Positions 12,389-24,846 of a DNA stretch of 64,000 nucleotides are shown piece by piece (within the stretch, counting starts at the first letter, position 1; every line of letters starts with the position of its first letter). The position numbers and the translations under genes are program-made. The notes below the pieces were generated by a model that saw only the letters and a list, made by a program, of their open reading frames with translations, did no database searches and was not told where the DNA came from. The DNA comes from Circinella minor (taxonomy: Eukaryota; Mucoromycota; Mucoromycetes; Mucorales; Lichtheimiaceae). Where the stretch lies: contig JAEPRB010000118.1 of assembly GCA_016758965.1 (NCBI GenBank), positions 1-64,000 of the forward strand, given 5' to 3'.

Positions 12389-13991
12389 CTAGTATCTTAA
12401 AAGCAAGATATAAAAATGAACAAAGATAATGATGAAACACATACCCTTCAGATTTCACATCAGCTTCATTCGAAACCTCACGAGAATGATCGCGGCTTGG
12501 TGGTGGAGTACTTTGATGCAGACTCGATGTAGCTTCACCTCCTACTGCTGGCGATGCGTGCTGTTGGTTATCTTGTTGTGTTTGTGTTTGTTCAGGATTT
12601 TGTGATGATTGCTCCTCTTGTTTTACAGGTTCAGCAGGGGAACGATCAAGAACTGCACTGCATAATTGAGATAAGATATTCAACTTGGAACCTTCGTCAT
12701 CGGATTCAGTTGCAGTAGCATTTTCAGATTTAATATTAGGTGTACTAACACCACCTGTAGGTGTAGCTGGACTACCTTCATGAGATCGATGTTGTTGTTG
12801 TTGTTGTTGCTGTGGCTGTTGTTGCTGTTGCTGTTGCCCATCTGCTTGTTGATCCGAAGATTGTTGTGTATTATCTTGCCGGAAACCATAGACATTAGGC
12901 GATGATTGACCATGTTGAGGGGACAACATGCTCATGGCAGCTTGATATGATAGTATCTGGTTAGGGTACATTTGTTGCATAGCAGGTACCATATACGCGT
13001 GTGGCATCATGGATGAATTTTGATAACTAACAGCAGCGTGGAATGCATCGTAACCTCCGGACTGGAATGGTTGATAAGCGAGAACACCATTTGTTCGAAC
13101 AGCAGAAGGAGCTTGCGAAGTTTGAGCATACAAAGCTCCAGGAAGTGAAGTAGTACCAGAAACGTTTTGAGCGGACGTAGTTGAACCATCAGTTGAAGAG
13201 GAACCATCACCTAATTATATTATAAAAAAAACATGTGCAATTGCTCAAGTCATTAGTCACACGTGGCACACAAGACAAAAAAAAAACTTCTTTTCCCTCC
13301 CCCCCTCTCTCTCCCTGTCCCCCCCATCTCAAATTATCACCACCACAAACCCGTCCTCTTTTATTACCTTGCTTACGTTTCTTGTATGGTCCTCGTTTAA
13401 TACCCTTCTTACGCTCCTTACGAACCGAGTTAACACAGGTATCTTGCAATCCATACTTGACACAACGCTGGCAAGGTCTTCCATCATCACATTTCTTACA
13501 TGCCTTTTGACAGTTAACTGTTACGAAATAATAACAGTAATAAAAATATACACGATATTATAATTTCAATATTAAAAAAAAAAGACATTTTTAACAACGT
13601 TTCGATGCTATAAATATATCATCCAAAAAAAAAAAGGTAATCCTAACATACCACAAGCATTTTTTACTTGCTTTCGCTTTGGTTTGCCCTGAGCATTCAA
13701 CTCAGTACCAGCTGATGCTACAGGAATACCTGCTTGAGCAAATCCGGGCAAAGCAGTTGGCATACCCAAAGGTTGCGGTTGTTGTTGTTGTTGTTGTTGG
13801 TGTTGGTGTTGTTGTTGTTGGTCCACTTGTGCTGCCGATGGTGCCGGTGATTGTGAAGCATGAGGTGAGTTTTGCTGTTGTTGTTGCTGTTGTTGTTGTT
13901 GTTGTGGTTGCTGTTGCTGTTGTTGTTGCAAAGCTTGTTGCTGCGATGCATTAGCATAGCCAGAGAAGTACGGGGTATGGACGAATTGCAT
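12389..13991 (-). CDS. Zn(II)2Cys6 fungal transcription factor with poly-Gln tracts
   Basis: Four exons join in phase: ATG 13991, a Q-rich first exon, an exon with the zinc cluster (about 13519-13370), a long third exon, and a 7-nt end piece after a 49-nt intron (12444-12396). The cluster is split by the first intron and reads [21 protein letters not shown] followed by VKYGLQDTC. The spacing C-x2-C-x6-C-x5-C-x2-C-x8-C is canonical and binds two zinc ions for DNA contact. It is followed by a very basic stretch ([17 protein letters not shown]), a likely nuclear signal. The rest (about 400 residues in total) is disordered, with Q tracts at residues about 20-80 and in the C-terminal half, typical of activation domains. 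No fungal-specific middle homology domain is visible. If the last intron is not removed, the protein ends 4 codons further at 12378. Target genes are unknown. Confidence 0.85.
12791..12837 (-). repeat. CAA/CAG trinucleotide tract coding poly-Gln
   Basis: An imperfect CAA/CAG run encodes consecutive glutamines interrupted by a proline in the third exon of the Zn2Cys6 factor. A larger similar array lies at about 13775-13935 in the first exon. Both are length-variable candidates. Confidence 0.85.
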
Positions 13992-16256
13992 TTTTCTTTT
14001 TTTTTTTTTTGACAGTTTCGAAAAAAAAAATAGAAAAGATAAGTTATAATATAACCAATTAAGTTGACATCAGTTGATCAAATAAATAGCATTGAAAAAT
14101 AAAAAAAAAAGGAGCTGAAAACTGAGTGCATAATTTTACCTTTCGAATCACAGAAAAAAAAATATAGAATAACAGATAGCAATAAAAAAAAAAAAGAGAT
14201 GGGCGTTGCAAGGGAAAAATGGGACAACAGAGCGTGTTGTTTCTAAAGACGTTAAAAAATATGACAATTACCACGCGGAAAGTTCAATGCTAACAAAAAG
14301 AATCTCAGCAAGAGGTTGAGAAATATATTATCACGGGTTGTTTGAAGGAGAGGATAGTGAGGTTGGTTTAAAGTATTGGTTTGAAGAGCTATATGAGTTT
14401 TTTTGTTAAGAAAAACTTCGGAGTAAGAAGGAAAAGGTGTTTGTACTGGAGATTAAAAAAAAAAAAGTTTTGAATCGGAGGAAGCAGTCACTTTTTTTTT
14501 TATTCGAATCTATCAAAGTTGCATAGTAACAGATTGTAGCTATTGGTATGAAAACGGGTACTAAGTAACCAAATAGTAGCGATAGCAATTTCACTTTTTA
14601 TTTTTTGAAAAATTCCCCGGTATAACATTATAAGCTACACAATATCGTATTTTTTTCTTGATCTCATATATAAATGTGTGTGTGTGTGTGCATTTATATA
14701 TTTATATATAAAATGATTAACCCTTGTCGACACCTAACTAAGCTATTTCCCCTGCATTTATAATCATTATTATTACTCCAAGTTATCCAATATCATTATA
14801 TGGCGGGAATCAAAGATATTGGAGCTGCATGGTGATGTTGCTATCCGACGATCATTTTATTCAATCCTGCTTAGTAGAATCGGACTTTATCACAAAAACC
14901 TTTCAATGTAACTGCATTTATGGAGTTCGGGATCATTCCAGAATTATTGGCACACCGATTGAACTAGAAACGTTTGCAACGGTCAAAAAGAATGAGGAGA
15001 TGTATTGTTTCTTAAAGATAAAAAATAAAAGTAATGTTTTACATTATAATGATAATACTCTAATAAGAGCAAACAACAGAATAGATAGAATATTTATTGT
15101 GATGATGTAGTCTCAAGTATAATATACAATTGGTATACGATACGTCGTCAAGGCTATACGATGGTTTGATGATCGTCAAAAACTGAACAAAATAAATATT
15201 CGGTCACTTTAGAAAGTCTATCAAGTACTCTATATATAATAGACAATTTTCTCATGTACGTACGTATATTGCAAATCTAACAGGAAAGAAACCTATTAAC
15301 CCCAATCTCAAATTATCGAAAACCCAGCAAGTTTAGGTTGCCATGGGCTAAAAGATACGATAATATGAAGTTTCTTCTACATCTTTTTTTTTCTATTAAA
15401 AGTATCAAGCTAAACCCATCGATCTAATCAGTGCGATTACTAGAACAGGATACTCCTATTGACAAATCGTTAAAATTCATAACTCTCTAAGTTTTTTTAT
15501 TCACTTATATCCATGCTCCTATTGATCAAGCGTTTTTTTTTTTTAGTTATCATTTATTATAATATTTGCATGAACAAAGCGTATTTTACAGCAACCTTCA
15601 AAATAGTAAGTCATTTAATTTTGAACATATTGTTGAGACCACATTTCAGTATCTCCGAAATTTACTATCATTCATATCAAAACATGAATCACTTCCCAAT
15701 TTATTGCTGTCTCAACGTATTATACATTCTGTAATGTAATAATCTCTTTTTTATATTAATTATTAACCAAATTCGATATTAAAGCAGCCTATATTTAGAA
15801 TTTATGGTTATTTATATAATTAACAGTCTTTCTGCGACATTATCTGCATCTCATAATTGTTTCATTAAAAAAAGCATTACTGTGACAGATAGCTCTATGA
15901 TCGAATGACGTAATATTTACTAGGTCTGCTGGTTCACAATTAGAGGTGTATAACGCTATCACGCTGCTAACATGCGTATCAACGTGGCTACTTACCTATT
16001 ATCACTTGATACCACAATCTGTGTTCTCTTGATCAATGTTGTTGTTTTTTGCTTTGTATACAGAAGAGACTGTAGTGAATATGATCTCATGTTTCATACA
16101 CTGCTCTGGTTTTACTGAACAAAGAAACGAAAATTATAAAAAATACAAGGTTGTTTTTTTTTCTAGGTCTTTTAATGATTTACAATATATATATTATCAT
16201 AATTGCATCAATTTTAACTTTACTACTATAATAACAAATTGTAAAAGTATATCACA
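13992..16256. other. Intergenic region upstream of the Zn2Cys6 gene
   Basis: About 2.3 kb hold the promoter and probably a long 5' UTR of the minus-strand Zn2Cys6 gene (13992-14600). They also include a GT microsatellite near 14676-14690 and AT-rich DNA. A + frame at 14829-15110 has fair codon composition (with SDDHFIQSCLVESDF and YGVRDHSRIIGTPIE) but no recognisable domain and no clear exon partners. I treat it as a possible relic, not a gene. A palindrome-like GTACGTACGTA lies at 15256-15266. Confidence 0.4.
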
Positions 16257-17439
16257 TTACTCATGAGTCACGGCTGTTTGAGATCGATCAGCTTGAGCGA
16301 TTGTAGATAAGAATTGAGAAAGACTTTTTCTACCGCCCGAAGTTTTTGGGACAAAGTGTCTAGTAATAATAATATTAATAATAATAAAGAGTTAGATGAG
16401 AATAAACCGTTTATATTTTTTTCCATGTCATATAGAAATATTGATTTATTTATTTTTGCGTACCCTCCTGGATGACGGAAAACAAAAGGTCTTTCGAAAC
16501 CATCCACTAATGCATCACTTCTCTCTGGTAAGATAATAGTATCAAGTTCACCAATAACATGCATACTTGGTGTCTGAACTTTTTGCTTAGCAGTTATGGG
16601 AAATAATATATGTTCAGTTGCTGGTTGGCTTGAAAGAATAAAACCTCCAATGATGATCACAAACTTAAGAGGCGGGTGTGGAAAGTCTGCAGGAATCAAA
16701 AAATCCCTCTTGTCAAGCATATGTGCTAAACATCCGGTAAGACATGCACCTATATGAATAATTCATATTCAATTAGTAAATAACTAAAATCATTTCGATC
16801 AATTTTAATATATTTTTTTAATACCTTGGGAAAAACCAAGAATTCCATCAAATGGTCCCTAAAAAATGTAATGTGTGCTTATCATTGTCAGTAAATAAGT
16901 AAGATAAATAAAGAATAATAAAATATTATTTAAACAAGCTTAAATACCTGTTCTAAAAGTACTCGTTGCACATATTCTATGCTTTCTTTAAATCCATAAA
17001 AGAATCCATCAGAATCCATCGGTTTAACTTTTGGGATAAACCACCAAGCATAAGGTCTTTCTTCTATTAAAAGTAAAGTTAGCAGGTATTGATATCAGTT
17101 TTTTTCTATATGTAATTCCTTTTATCTTTATTGATAGATCCATTAATTAATTCATACCTTTCGGAACTAATTCACCTACTTTAGTGGCTCGCTCAACTAA
17201 AGACGTAAGTTCAGGATCTAAAACTCTATGAGGTCCCTGAATATAAACTTTTTTTTTTTCGTTAAGTCCTATATAGTATATAACCTATTTATTATTTGTC
17301 AGCAAAATCTTTACTTACCTAATTCAACCTGATCTTTTAGATCTTGTAGAAATTTTGAAGTTTGTTTTTCAAATAGAATGGCATTCTGAGCCATTCCATG
17401 AAGACAAAGAATTCTTAACTTCTTTTTGTTATTCTCCAT
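16257..17439 (-). CDS. FSH1-family serine hydrolase (alpha/beta hydrolase)
   Basis: About six exons join in frame from the ATG at 17439 to the TAA at 16257-16259. The product has the FSH1/OVCA2 layout: N-terminal LRILCLHGMAQNA with the oxyanion-loop HG, a nucleophile elbow GFSQGACL, the acidic residue in VIGELDTII, and the catalytic His in HPGGHFVP followed by a C-terminal helix. The last join (GG|A after a short intron near 16368-16464) restores that His. Without splicing, the frame would run into low-complexity YDMEKN and lose it. Total length is about 270 residues, normal for the family. FSH proteins are cytosolic esterases or thioesterases with poorly known substrates. The gene is divergent from the membrane protein gene at 17855, with 415 bp between. 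Confidence 0.88.
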
Positions 17440-17854
17440 TACTATTATTTAGTATTAGTGGTTTTTATTTAGAAATTTCGGTAAAAGGAAAAATAATGTT
17501 CCGTTTTATTGTTTATTTTCTTAAAAAAAAGAAAAAAGGATATTTTAGCTGGCAAAAAGTGCATATAACAAAGATTTTTTAAATGCTTTTTTTTTTTTAT
17601 TGTACGATTATAATTTAAATCCAAGAATAGACATTGGTACTACCATTTACATTATTTAGCTCAGTTTATTTCTAATATCATACAGCTTTGTTTAGAACAT
17701 AATGCGAATATGTGTTTTTATGGTTCTACAAAGTATAAGTGAAAAAAAAAACCAAGCGGGGACATAATGGGATTCTTGGCAACAAATGTAAAACGTGTTT
17801 TATTTTTATCTTCTTTTAATTTCTTTTCTTTTCTCCTTTTCTTTTTCTCTAATT
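17440..17854. promoter_or_regulatory. Divergent promoter region with a CT-rich tract before the + gene
   Basis: The 415-bp region between two divergent genes ends in a pyrimidine-rich tract (about 17801-17850, TTC/CTT units) directly before the ATG at 17855. CT-rich tracts next to the transcription start are common in strongly expressed fungal genes. No TATA box was assigned. Confidence 0.45.
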
Positions 17855-19797
17855 ATGGCTGAAAAGAAAGGTGATTACGTCGCCGTGCCTACCACGGAGA
17901 CAACTTTTCATCCCCCTCCACCACCACACCCTGTTCCAACTCAAGTAATTGTTCAACCTTGTCCTCAATGTGTTCAAAAACAATGTCGTCTTAAGAAAGG
18001 TATATTTTGTCATATGCAATAACCTTTTTCATATAGCAAAAGAAGAAGACTGACATTATTATTTTATTAGGTCGCCGTGCTTTCAAGATTATAGCTGCTA
18101 CAGTACTTTTAGCTTTTGCTACATTTAAAGTTATTTTACCCGCATTATTTTCAGTATTTGTAAGACAAAATAATAATAGTAGCTTTTATATGATGGCATA
18201 GATATTTTTATGCTGTATGTCCCTGTCATTTATTTTATAATTTTTACTCATCCGACACCATTCCATTCCATTTCATTCTTTTTATTTTATTTTTAACGGT
18301 TTTTTTTAGGCCGTGGGACCCGAACCTCTTTTCGAAATTTTGGATACTCCCTTCGACATTCCTCATGGCAAAGGTCATTTGAGCGTACCCAAGGAAGATC
18401 TCGTTGGTTTCGAATATGCTTTTGACGCTGCAGAATTCATGGGAGGTTTGAATGCTGCTTTTGGTGAACGATGCAACAGAAAGTCCGACCGTTTGCCCAA
18501 GTTTGCTCCTGAATGTTGTGCTAATAATGAGCATGATAACGCTGTCCAAACACTTGAAGCTCGTGACGAAGTACCTGAAGAATCAAACAATAAGCATCAT
18601 CGCGAACACGGTAAACATCACAAACATCATAATAAACACCATCGTCATAAACATGGTGACAAGAAACAACGCATGCCACCACCTCAACAAAAAGGGTGTC
18701 CTTGTGGACCTATGCCCAATCACCATCGTCAACCCCAAGCATTATCTCCACCTCCTCCTCCACCTCCTCACGGTGGCCCAATGGACAGACCTCCACCACC
18801 ACCTCACTTCTGTAGTGCTGAAGATGCATTGGAATCAACATCCAAGATTTTCACTTTCTCTCAAGAACAATTCCAACGTGCTGCTTTGTATGTCGGTAGT
18901 GGTTTCCCTGATAGCGGCAAAGTTTTCTTTTCTAAATCAGGTGAAGCAGGTAATGCTATTAAAGTCAATGTAACTTTACTTCACGGTAGTGAACATGCTG
19001 TTAAGGCCACAACTATCTCTGCCTTCGATCATGAAGGTGAATATGTCGTTGAAATGAAGCGTCGTTTGCCTCCACCTCCACCACCACCTGGTAAAGGTCC
19101 ACAACCACCTGCTCAAGGACCTCCTCCACACCATAACACTACAGCTCTTTGCGCAAAGTATGAAATTCATATCACTTTCCCTGCCGATCTTGATGAATTT
19201 GAAAGCTTTGATCTTCGACTCCGTGATGGGCAAGTAGAAAGTTGTCCTAGCTTGAAAGATATCAACTTTGCCAAATTCCATGCTGGTATTGGTCGTGGTT
19301 ATATTAATTTTGCCGTAAGTAATTATAGTATTATTTCTCCAGCCTACAATATGAAATATTTAATTAACTCATAATATACATATAAACTTTGATGTATATA
19401 TATATATATATAGTCCCTTAATGTTCAACAAGCCAAACTTGGTGTTTTGTCTGGTCACGTCCGTGGTCAATATGGCGTTTCTGAAAAACTTTCTGCATCA
19501 GTTTTGCGCGGTTCTTCGGATCTTTCGGCTATTCCTACTGGTGAATCTGCCAAAATTGCAGTGACTACACTCCATGGACATGCTCAAGCACAATTGCCTG
19601 CTGACCGTTTCGAAGGCAACTTTTTAGTTCATACTACCTTCCACGGTGAACCTTTGGTAGAAGCCCCTAACCCTACTGATGTTCATATTGTAAAGTACAG
19701 ACACAATTTGAAGGCTGGTTATTATAAGAACAAGGACACTGGCTATAAGGTCTTTGTTCACGTCAAAGATGGTGATTCTAAACTTATCTTTAACTAG
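17855..19797 (+). CDS. Type II membrane protein with His- and Pro-rich segments and beta-repeat ectodomain
   Basis: Four exons (17855-17999, 18071-18159, 18310-19314, 19414-19797) join in phase for about 540 residues. A short cytosolic part with a PPPPPHPVP motif and two Cys pairs (CPQC, then C) precedes one membrane segment (about residues 52-75, IIAATVLLAFATFKVILP) with flanking basic residues, so the bulk is probably luminal or extracellular. The ectodomain has a conserved start (EPLFEILDTPFDIPHG), a histidine-rich stretch with KHH units near residues 175-195, several poly-Pro segments, and a C-terminal half of repeated beta-strand patterns resembling DUF4097/adhesin-like beta-helices. The His cluster suggests metal binding, but this is inference. 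Codon use is more biased to C-ending codons than in neighbours, hinting at high expression. The family is not named with certainty. Confidence 0.8.
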
Positions 19798-21513
19798 TTT
19801 ATGTAACATTAATTGCATGAATAAAAAAAAACTTTATGTGTATTTTTTTATGCTACTACCTTAATTACTTTTGTTTTGGACATCTTTGAATTTTTGATTG
19901 TATATCCATGTGATAAGTTGCAAATAGACAAGACGCCTTTTTTTTCTCTTTTATTAAGCATTGAATCAATAATTGTGTTTATTTTTTTTATTATTTTGTA
20001 CATGTTTTACATCCGTTGACTTCTGTAACTAACCAAATCTTGATTGCTACTCAAATCTAATTAGAATATACTATTGCTGATAGAGCGTATTCATTGTTGT
20101 TTAGAAAAGAAAATAATCGAGGGATTATTATGATATCTTATTCGGTACAGACCGATGAATTCTTGGCATCAATTAATTAAGCAAGATGAAAGTATATATA
20201 TATACGTATACATAGAATTATAACGTTTAAATTAGTAATTAATGGTGTTGTAGTGATAGATAATCTATACTTAATCTGATACATTGTGTTGACTTTGATG
20301 AGCGGGCTTCTCTTTTTTTTTTTTTTTTTTTTTTGTACTCTAGTGCTTGAATAACGGTCAATTAGATACATTTATTTTTATTTATACGTACATGAATCAT
20401 TTGCAAAAAAACACCAAAAAAATCACTTTCAATATTTAACTTAATGGATAAGGTCATAATGACTTTGTTGGTATACGTACGTATAAGGCAAAGTCTGGTG
20501 GAGGACACATAAAAAGTCCAAACAGCTATCAATCCAAAAGAATTTATGCATTTCATTAAATTACTACTAGTTTTTAATCCGATGTGTGTGCTACTTTATG
20601 GCAGAACCAATCAATTCATAGATACAGTTTCTCGAAATCATTAATCTCTGAGCTTACATCCATATTACGTAACATCGATATAATATATACCACTCAACAT
20701 ACGCAATGAGCAATATAGTACGTACTATTGAACTATAATACCCTCTTTTCACATAATATAGAATAAAAACTATCAATACGTAATATACATAAAGTAAAAT
20801 GATAAGTAATATAAGTAAAAGAAGAATCAAGCTATTTTAATAAACTAACCTTCTGTATTTTCACTAAAAGTGAAACTTTTTTTTTAATACGTATCGTAAC
20901 ACTATTATTCATGTTCATACAACTGAAATTATATTTTGATATGATAGTTAAAATTACATTCGTATATAAATCCCTAATATTGATTTTTTTGTATAATAAA
21001 GAAGTTTAACTTTAGTTTGTCGTGCGTTTATTTCAAAGGAGTTATTAAGATTACAAAGGGGTTAAGGGAACGAGGGGGTAAAGATATGATCCATACCGCT
21101 GCTACATTCAAAACCAAACTTTCTTTTCCTTTACGTAAGGTTTCTATTTTAGTTATGCTATCAAAACCCTTAAAGTATATTTATTGTACGTATTTTTTAT
21201 ATCCCTTTGTACCGCAAGGAAAGCGACTATATGTCTATTGATAAAAGTTACTTAATTTTTTATGATAGATTTATACAAATAACTGTTCAACTATAATCCA
21301 TTTATTGATCATAGAAAACTCTAAATTCAGCTATGACATATAATATGTAATTTGACGGTGTAAATTAAATTTAAATGAAACTGTAAATAGTAGTACGTAT
21401 CTAGCTTATACATAAACAGTCCTTACGAACAACATTTGTCTATAATTTATATTTTTTGTAATTTTTTGTTCGTTTTTATATTCCATCTTAAATTATCAAT
21501 AAAAAAAACAAAA
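19798..21513. other. AT-rich intergenic region
   Basis: About 1.7 kb separate two + strand genes. There is a long T-run at 20312-20334, a 14-bp palindrome TATACGTACGTATA at 20472-20485 and AGTACGTACT near 20718. A + frame at 21017-21241 has no recognisable domain. The right end should carry the promoter of the GH17 gene. Confidence 0.45.
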
Positions 21514-22684
21514 ATGGCAGTAAAATTTTTACTTTGGTCACCCACGACAATACTACTTTTGTTAGTGATATTCAATAATTTAAATACCAATGCCGTCAAA
21601 GCACAACAACAATCAACAGGAGATGAATTTTATGGACTTAATTATGGACTTAATATTTTTGATTGTCCATCTTATTATACCATGAAAAATGACTTCTCTA
21701 TATTAAAACAATATACTAATCGTGTGAGGATATTTGGTTTAGCACTTTGTGACCAAGGTAAAGGAAAAATAAATTAAATAGCTCAAAAAAATGTTTATAG
21801 TAAATGATATGATGAAACTAATTAGCATAATATAATATCTTAGCTGACAATGCCATCCGAGCCACTCAAGAACTTGGTATGCGACTTTATCTTACTATTT
21901 GGATGGATCACAACCCGGCTAGTTTCGAAAAAGAATTTCAAGTACTTCAAGATTTGCTTTCAAGACATGATTTTCATAACGTAGATGGTATTATTGTCGG
22001 TTCTGAAGTCTTGTATCGTGAGGATATGTCCATTGGAACATTATTGCAATATATTCAACGTGTCAAAACTGTGATTGAAGGTAGAGGTATCTCGATTACA
22101 TCCGCCGATACTTTTGATATGATCACATCAGAATTAGCTGCTCCACTTGATTTTGTAATGATGTAAGTAGTACGTATAAGTTTGTTTCTTTTTTTTTTCT
22201 GCCCGTTATATATCTACGTACTACATATACATTATTTATCATATGTTCTAAAATTAACATGAAAAAAAGAAATATCTTTCCATATTGGGAAAGTGTTTCT
22301 ATTGACAACGCTACCAATATTTTGATGAGACATTATGATGAGACCATCAATCGTGTGGGTGGAAAGGTTGTTCGAATATCTGAGACAGGTTGGCCTTCGC
22401 AAGGATTAGCATTTGGTGAAGCCATAGCATCACCAGAAAACCAAAATAGGTAAAATATTATTTGAAAAAAATCAGACAGGATCTAATGTTTTAACACACT
22501 GTTATATTTTAGATATCTACGTGAAGTACTGTGTCGTACACGACAAAGAGGTGTGGACATGCTTTGGTTCTCTGCAATTGATGAGCCATATAAGAAAGAT
22601 GTAGAAGGTCACTTTGGTATATTTGAAGCAGATACCAGGAATTTGAAATCAAATCATCGAATTGATCAACTTAGCGCTTGTTAA
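21514..22684 (+). CDS. GH17 family beta-1,3-glucanase, secreted
   Basis: Four exons, beginning at ATG 21514, join to about 320 residues. An N-terminal signal peptide is evident (a basic start, then LLLLVIFNNL, with possible cleavage near VKAQQQ). The mature protein begins FYGLNYG, the hallmark start of fungal GH17 (beta/alpha)8 barrels. The acid/base Glu sits in VGSEVLYRED and the nucleophile in ISETGWPSQG. The segments VRIFGLALCDQ and MLWFSAIDEPYK also fit the family. It should hydrolyse or remodel beta-1,3-glucan in the cell wall or medium. No GPI signal or carbohydrate-binding module is visible; the protein ends shortly after the barrel at LSAC. Confidence 0.92.
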
Positions 22685-23390
22685 TAATAATAAAAAACAT
22701 TCGTACAACTTGTAGCCATAGAAATAAACTAATTATTTTCAATTTTGACAGCTTTTTGGTGGCTGAAACTCGACACAACATAATTTTACTGTTAAAGTGA
22801 AAAATTTTTTTTTGCCACACTCAATTTTAAACAAAACCAAAAAATAACGTAATTTTTTTTAATATGTATATATTTTTATTAATGATTTAACTGTTTTACA
22901 ACTATTTAAAATTTATATATAAAACGCAAAATTCTTGAATAACGCAAATTTATAATTAAACCTAAAGAAAAGCGTAAACAAAAATTAGTTTTTTTATATT
23001 TTTATAAAAGAAACTTTTTGTTTTTTTCCCCTTCTCGCAATACACATTAAAAAAAGAGAGTGTAATGATATGTATAATCTTCAGAGATTGTTCACTCGGA
23101 AAACCCACACATTATAAATAAGTGTGAACATCGGAAATGCATATACTAATAATTCGGGTCCAAAATTTTGTCCATCATATTACATGTCATCACATTCTCT
23201 TTTCTTTTTGTTGGCCCCTTTTTAATATATAAAGAACTAAAAAAAAAAAAAAAAAAAAAAGTGATAAAATACCTTAAGAGTTGTAAAAGTGATAAAGTTA
23301 AAAATAATTGAGTAATAGTCCACTTTTATACCCATCGTGTCGCAGTTAAGAAAATTTTTTTTAAAAGAAAACGGTCACTGAGGGATATTT
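22685..23390. other. Convergent 3' intergenic region
   Basis: About 700 bp between the 3' ends of the GH17 gene (+) and the 65K-like gene (-). It is AT-rich, with an A-run at about 23240-23260. I searched the minus strand here for a second RRM belonging to the 65K-like gene and saw none. Confidence 0.5.
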
Positions 23391-24716
23391 TTACTTTTTA
23401 GTTCCCAGCATGATTTTTTTTGTTCCGCCACTGGTTTTACTATTACCCGTTGCTGTACTTTTTAATAACGAGGCACGCTTTTGTTCATGAGCTGCTAAAA
23501 TTTTAGATCTCGTTTCTACTTTTTGTTTTTCTTTATCTTTTTGTTCTTCATCTGATTCAAGCTCAGATTCATCACTTGCAATAAGTTCATCATGTTTTCG
23601 TTTATGTGACTAATATTTATATAAGTTTTACTATGGTTTTTATATGTGTTTTTTGAAAAAAGTTATATAAAAAACCAGTACTTACCAATAGAGATGGGAT
23701 ACTTTCGTTTTGTATAGGACCAAAAGGTGGAGGTAGGTTCATTTTATTCATTAAATGTAAGGTTTGTACATAAAGTCGAGGAACAGTTGCTATAGCGTGC
23801 ATCATATTATTTAAGATTTCAGGAGTTGGATCAGGGTATTGGTATTGTAAATCAGGATTGGCTGGGTAATTAATTCTAAAAAAATAAGAAACCAGTATTT
23901 TTTTTTTAGTTGTTATAAGAATATGAGCAGCTTTTTGCTTTCCTCCTCTCCCCTCCCCCTTTCTCTCTTCATTCTATATATATGTCAAAGTTTTTTTTTC
24001 TTACCCAAGATGAGGTGCAATAGGTTCTCCTTGTCCAATAGGTTTTGGTGGTTGATGAAGTGGTATTGATGGAATAGTTGAAGATGATGTTTGTTGTTTT
24101 GGTATTTGTGATGGACGTTCTCGTGTCCTAAACACATATATCATATACACAGACAAATATAAATTTTCTTTTTCATGCGAAAAAAAAAACAAGGGAATAC
24201 TTAAGAAGCCATATTACTTACGCTAATCGTTTTGGATCTGGTTTCGCATATTCAACGCGTACTTTTTTATATTCTTCACCTTGTCTAGATAATTGTTGTA
24301 ATCGATCATATGCTTCTGCTGCTTGTGATGGATTTGCAAAATCAAGAAAGACTGTTCCTCTCTATATTTTATGAAAAATGTTATAAAATGTTTTATGCAA
24401 AAAAATATATTCTCTTCTATTTTATTTTAAGAAAAAATAAAATAATACCCGTGTTTACCATGGCAATACCTTCCATGGGCCTTACGTCTAGGGCATTGTA
24501 TTGTCGAAAATATGCATAAGCTTGTGAACCACCAATGACAGGTGGAACATGCTTAATTACCAATGTCGTTATTGTGTCCTATTAATAAATATATATACAT
24601 ATTGTAGATCTACAAGTTAGATAGGTAAATCTTTTAATGCTTTACTGAAATTTATATAAATTGAGAAAATATTTTTAAACCTCAATGTGAGTTGTATTGT
24701 TCGTGTCCAAGCTCAT
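23391..24716 (-). CDS. RNPC3: U11/U12 snRNP 65K-like protein (minor spliceosome), single RRM
   Basis: About six exons join from ATG 24716 to TAA 23391. The N-terminal RRM has RNP2-like LVIKHVPP and RNP1-like RGTVFLDF and ends VRVEYAKPDPKR. After a Pro/Ser linker comes the diagnostic segment YPDPTPEILNNMMHAIATV followed by PRLYVQTLHLMNKMNLPPPFGPI. This closely matches the conserved central region of human RNPC3, which reads ...VPKFYVQVLHLMNKMNLP. The animal and plant protein bridges U11 and U12 snRNPs through U11-59K and, via a C-terminal RRM, U12 snRNA. Here the frame ends after an acidic SDESELESDEE stretch and a basic tail, with no second RRM. A U12-type intron machinery in this fungus is implied but not proven. 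It is divergent from NAT9 across 130 bp. Confidence 0.8.
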
Positions 24717-24846
24717 TGAAAAAAAAAATCAAGATAGGTAATATAATAGGATAGGAAAAATACAAGAAAAGAGTAAGAGTTCGTCCGTCACTTCTCGTTC
24801 TTTTTTTTTTTTATTTTTTTATTTTTTTTGATTACAGCAAGAACTA
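24717..24846. promoter_or_regulatory. 130-bp bidirectional promoter region
   Basis: Only 130 bp separate the start codons of the 65K-like gene (-) and NAT9 (+). Both promoters and 5' UTRs must fit here, so they probably share elements. A T-rich tract lies at 24800-24830. No TATA box was assigned. Confidence 0.6.

Noticed and set aside
13679..13954. Plus-strand frame rich in Val (VVVVVV)
   Set aside because: It is the antisense shadow of the CAA/CAG poly-Gln tract in the Zn2Cys6 gene.
14829..15110. 93-codon + strand frame
   Set aside because: Fair composition but no domain, no exon partners and no promoter sign; kept only as a note in the intergenic entry.
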